A DNA stretch of 64,000 bases from Penium margaritaceum (taxonomy: Eukaryota > Streptophyta > Zygnematophyceae > Desmidiales > Peniaceae), in NCBI GenBank assembly GCA_023375785.1, contig SZWC01000543.1:97651-161650 (forward strand). The letters are read 5' to 3'. The stretch's first letter is position 1. Each line of letters starts with the position of its first letter. The notes below the pieces were generated by a model that was not told where the DNA came from, searched no databases, and worked only from the letters and a program-made list of their open reading frames with translations. Of the stretch, positions 60,125-64,000 are shown piece by piece. Position numbers and translations under genes: made by a program.

Positions 60125-60608
60125 GCCACTACACTAGCAAGCGGTCAAGCGCATCCTCCATTACCTGCTGGCAACACGGCACACACACCTCACATTCGAC
60201 GGCAAGGATCAGTCGAGCCCCTTCTGTCTGGTCTGCTTTACAGATGCAGACTAAGCTGGCGATGTGGGAAAGCGAAGATCCACATCTAGCTACGTGTTCT
60301 TCCACGCTCGTGCAGCGGTCTTGTGGAACACCAAGAAGGAGGACTGTGTCGCCACCTCCACAGTCAAAGTAGAGTACATCGCGCTGACGGAGGCGGCCAA
60401 TGATGCAGTGTGGCATCGCTGGTTACTAAGGGAGGTGAGCGTGTCGTAGTAGGATCCTACAGTGGTGTAAGAGGAGAAAGGTGATTCCAACTCCCTGATC
60501 AATAGCCCGACGCAGCACAAGAGGACAAAGCACATTGACGTGCATCATCCCTATGCACGGGACAAGGTTAAAAAGGGGCTGGTGGTGCTGTAGCACTGAA
60601 GTACGAAC
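60125..60608 (+). mobile_element. Copia fossil H, right part (RNase H)
   Basis: After the small hAT the RNase H region resumes (AVKRILHYLLATRHTHLTF, RRSTSSYVFFHARAAVLWNT, TVKVEYIALTEAANDAVWHR, RTKHIDVHHPYARD). It stops just before the LTR of element G, without its own purine tract and 3' LTR. Confidence 0.8.
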
Positions 60609-61333
60609 TGTTGACATGGTGTGCCCCTTGCCATGAGTGCCGTTGATCGTACTCCCTGGTTCGACCATTGAGGAGTGGTCGAACACCTGATCTGAATTTA
60701 GATTTGGATTCCTTGGATTTTTCCATGCAGGATCGAGCTTTGAATCGCTCGATTTGAGTGAGTATTCAGAAAGCTAGCCTAGCCCGAAAAAATGGGTGTT
60801 GGGTGGGTGGAATCTGGTACCCGCCATGGGTGGCGGGATATTCCACCGCCAGGGATCCGAGTTCATTCCTAATGGCCTCCAAATGCACCAGGGGCATGAA
60901 TGAGGTGAGCATAAGGACCTCCTTGACCAGGATGAACTTCTCCTTGACTTCTGGGCGAGGAAAGGCGCTTCGACGGGTCATCGTTGAAGCGCCTCCCGTT
61001 GTCTAGAGTGCAGGGCCAGGTGGGCGGCTCCACCAAGGGTTACTTCGACGGCCGTAGCAGGGGCTCTACTGCTCCGTTTTGGGCGTGCTTGGATGCATTG
61101 GAAAGCTTAGATCACAGGCTATAAGGATCTGATGTAATCTCACTATGCTAAGAAACAAAAACGTATTTCAATTCAGATCTACTGAATGCAACGTGTTCTG
61201 CCCATTCTTGGCCGTGATCCTTGTGCTCCACACTCTTCACCATTGGTGTCCATTGGTCGTCCAAACACTGGTAGTGTGCTTCAGTGAGAGCTAGGCATCC
61301 TTGAGGGTGCCTCCGCACCCACTAGAGTTAACA
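60609..61333 (+). repeat. 5' LTR of element G (725 bp)
   Basis: Begins TGTTGACATGG and ends GAGTTAACA, followed by the primer site. It shares short blocks with the probable LTR of F. The partner LTR lies beyond the window, so its age cannot be judged here. It could in principle also be the 3' LTR of H, but no purine tract precedes it. Confidence 0.8.
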
Positions 61334-61335
61334 AA

Positions 61336-61350
61336 GGGTTATGGGCCCAC
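61336..61350 (+). other. Primer-binding site of element G (half-tRNA type)
   Basis: GGGTTATGGGCCCAC, two bases after the LTR, identical to A, D and F. Confidence 0.87.
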
Positions 61351-64000
61351 GTGCCTAGAAGGACCCTAGCTCTTCAAGTTTCACGCTACCGGCGCGTGCC
61401 ATGGCAACGACCGAGCAAGAGAGCATCGGCGCCGTCTCCTAGTTTGATGGGAACGGCTTCCCTTTGTGGAGGTGGCAGTTTGAGGTCTACCTCGATGACA
61501 AGGGCCTGCTTGAGCTGGTCAACGGTGAAGAGACCGCGCCTCCGGATACCACGACGCTGGAGGAAGTGGACAAGTTCAAGAAGCGCAACAAGATAGCGCT
61601 TGCATTGTTGGTGTTAGCGCTAGCTCCGCCGCAGCGTGCACTGATTCAAGGATGTACGGAGGCCGTGGAGGCCTGGAAGAAACTCTGCACCATCTATCAA
61701 TCCACCAACCTTCCTAACCAGCTCTTCGTATTCAAGAGGCTCGTCACCCTCCGAGCCAACGAAGGCGACGACATCATGGAGATCCTGCAGCGGATTGAGT
61801 CCCTTACTGCCGAGTGCGTAGCCACCGGATGGAAGGTTGACCCTCAGCTGCAAGCTATGATCCTCCTTCTCGCCTTGCCGGACAGTTGTAGTCCCATGAT
61901 CATCGGCGCAGGTGGCTGGTCCACTGATGAGCTGAAGTACCCGAAGGTGGTTGAGTACGTCCGCAATGAATGGATGCGGCGTGGTGGGAGAGAGAGCAGG
62001 GCAACATCAAGTTCCGCCTATGCCGTCCACTCTCAAGGTGGAGGGGGAGGCAAGAAAGGGAAGGGTGCCAAGCAGGGCACCAAGAAAGGTGACAACAAGG
62101 GGAAATGCTACAACAGTGGCAAAGAGGGCCATTATGCACGCAACTACCCCAATAAGAAGTCGGACCAGCCTGGGAAGGGCGGGAAGAATGACACCCAAGC
62201 CATGATGGCCAGGGAATCTACCGACTTGACAGATCCGGAAGTCACGGTGATCGACTCCGGATCAGGCCGCCACACACAATGCAACCGGACAGCGTTTGTC
62301 ACCTACGGTGCCACCGAGCGGCGCATGACAGTGGCCAACGGCAAAACAGAGTTGGCCACGGGTGAAGGCAATGTTCGCATCGAGTCTATGGTGAACGGGA
62401 AAGTCCTTCCGTGCACCATTTACGACGTGCTCCACATGCCCAACTTTGGGGCAAACCTGCTATCAGTGAGCCGCCTTACCGACCAGGGGCTTGAGGTACT
62501 CTTCAACAAGAAGGAGGCCATCATCCGGAAGGAGGGGGATGGCGAGGTGATTACACGTGGCAAGAGGGAGGAGGACCTGTACCTTCTTTGTACCAAGGTT
62601 CTTGCCGATGCAGTGAGGACTGACGCCATCAACCTCGTGATGAAGGATGAAGGAAATCTGGACCTATGGCACTGCCGCCTTTGTCACATCGCTCCCTCAA
62701 CTGTGAGGGACATGGCAAAAAAAGAAGTGGTGCGGGGTCTTGAGGTCAAGGGCCTCGATGCAGTCAAGAATGCCGTGTGCGAGCCATGTGTGGTGGGCAA
62801 GGCGACACAACAGCCGTTTGATGGCAAAGGGACGTGTGCATCGGCGAAGTTGGAGGTGGTGCACAGAGATGTGTGTGGACCGTTCGAGCCCTCCATTGGT
62901 GGGGCGCGCTACTTCGTCACCTTCATCGACGACCACAGCCGCAAGCTCTACCTCTACATCATTAAGAGGAAGAGCGATGTCTTGTCATGCATGTAGGAAT
63001 TCGTGGCGGCTGTGGAGCAGCAAACGGAGTCAAAGGTGAAGGCGTTCCGGAGCGACAATGGTCGCGAGTACAAAGGCTGGTCGGCATGGATGAAGAGCAA
63101 GGGGATCGCGTGGCGGAAAACTATGCCACACTCTCCGCAGCAGAACGGCTCCGAGTGGGCAAACCGCACCATCCTCGACATGGTCCGGTCCATGTTGAGC
63201 GATGCCGGCCTCGCACAGCTGTACTAGGGCTAGGCGGCACGGACAGCGGCGTACATCATGAACCTGACGCCGACAAAGCCTATAAAAGAACCGGAGTCCA
63301 AGGTGTGGAAGACGCCACAAGAAGTGTGGAGCGGGAGGAAGCCAACTGTGGCACACCTGCGCACTTTTGGTTGTGTTGCACATGCTGTTGTGCAGGCACG
63401 GGAGGGGCGGGGCAAGCTGGACCCGCGGACTCGCCGGTGCATCTTCGTCGGTTACGAGAGCGCGAGCAAGGCGTACCGGCTCTTCGACCCATGGAGGCAG
63501 CAGATCGTGAAGAGTCACGACGTCACGTTTGACAAGAACAACCGTTGAACGGACAAGGACGCGGGTCTCTCCAAGCGGGGGGAGTGGCTGCCACTCCTCG
63601 AGGGGGAGACGCCGGAGGACGCAAAAGAGGGCGACGTCCTATCGGCTCCAGCCGGCGAGAACCATCCGGGCGATGTTGGAGCGGCTGATTTGCATTCAGC
63701 CGAGTCGGACGATGAGTCCAAAGCGCCGGCAGCAGTGGAGCTGAACGAGGAGGCGGGGAGTGAGCCCGCATCTCGACGGTCCCCGAGAGAGGGGGAGCAG
63801 GCCAGCGGTGCAAGTGGCACCGCGAGAGGGCAGCAGCAGCGGAAACAGTAGCAGCGGCCTCAACAACAGCAGCCCCGGAGAAGCGGATGCGCAAGGAGGA
63901 CGGAAAAACGGTACGATACCGCGCAGGGCACCTGGACTGGGTTTGCTCGAGCGTTCTTTGCACAAGAGGAGCCCGAGACCGTCAAGGAGGCGTTGCAGCG
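61351..64000 (+). mobile_element. Ty1/Copia element G, internal region, runs off the window
   Basis: The best-preserved Copia body here, with only a few breaks in the visible part. Gag starts near 61399 (LWRWQFEVYLDDKGLLELVN), with a degenerate knuckle near 62105. Then the protease motif VIDSGSGRHTQCN (near 62250), the pre-integrase domain (LDLWHCRLCHIAPSTVRDMA), the integrase core (VHRDVCGPFEPSIGGARYFV; DNGREYKGW near 63055; SPQQNGSEWANRT) and the integrase tail (FGCVAHAVVQAREGRGKLDP; IFVGYESASKAYRLFD) follow. The last ~400 bases are the linker before reverse transcriptase. The remaining pol region and the 3' LTR lie outside. Confidence 0.9.

Noticed and set aside
60609-61333. This LTR as the 3' LTR of fossil H
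   Set aside because: No polypurine tract precedes it, and a primer site plus a matching gag follow it, so it is better read as the 5' LTR of element G.

Overview
This 64-kb window looks like repeat-rich nuclear DNA of a eukaryote, probably of the green lineage, and possibly pericentromeric. The signs are GT-AG introns, a long satellite, nested Ty1/Copia elements, hAT transposons, and primer sites that match the plant form of initiator tRNA-Met. That lineage call is an inference. I found no convincing host gene. The only nearly whole gene is a transposase.

Layout. (1) 1-20753: tandem array of a ~182-bp, GC-rich satellite, about 114 monomers. The left edge lies outside the window. Marker variants recur 8.6-9.3 kb apart, so the array has a long higher-order structure. 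(2) 20754-25253: a 4.5-kb hAT transposon inside one monomer, with a five-exon BED-finger transposase gene. (3) 25254-26641: the satellite resumes in the same monomer, then ends. (4) 26642-27507: non-repetitive sequence with a perfect 18-bp-arm hairpin. (5) 27508 to the end: stacked Ty1/Copia fossils, named A-H here. Element A (28955-34881) sits inside older B. Element E (37922-43590) sits inside D (36328-48033). Element C (48034-~50740) is on the minus strand and belongs to B's family. F (~51120-56234) is fused to a second same-family body, H (56235-60608). F carries an unclassified 1.4-kb insertion and H a 1,000-bp non-autonomous hAT. G (60609 to the window edge) is the best preserved.

How the parts relate. 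The hAT gene could mobilise itself and related non-autonomous copies, but exon 1 carries one apparent frameshift. The Copia elements all have the gag-protease-integrase-RT-RNase H order and all are broken. A, D, F and G have, just after the 5' LTR, a primer site complementary to the anticodon arm of initiator tRNA-Met, which is the half-tRNA priming known for Drosophila copia. E instead has the usual plant site matching the 3' end of the same tRNA. Two Copia groups with different priming modes have therefore landed in the same stretch of DNA.
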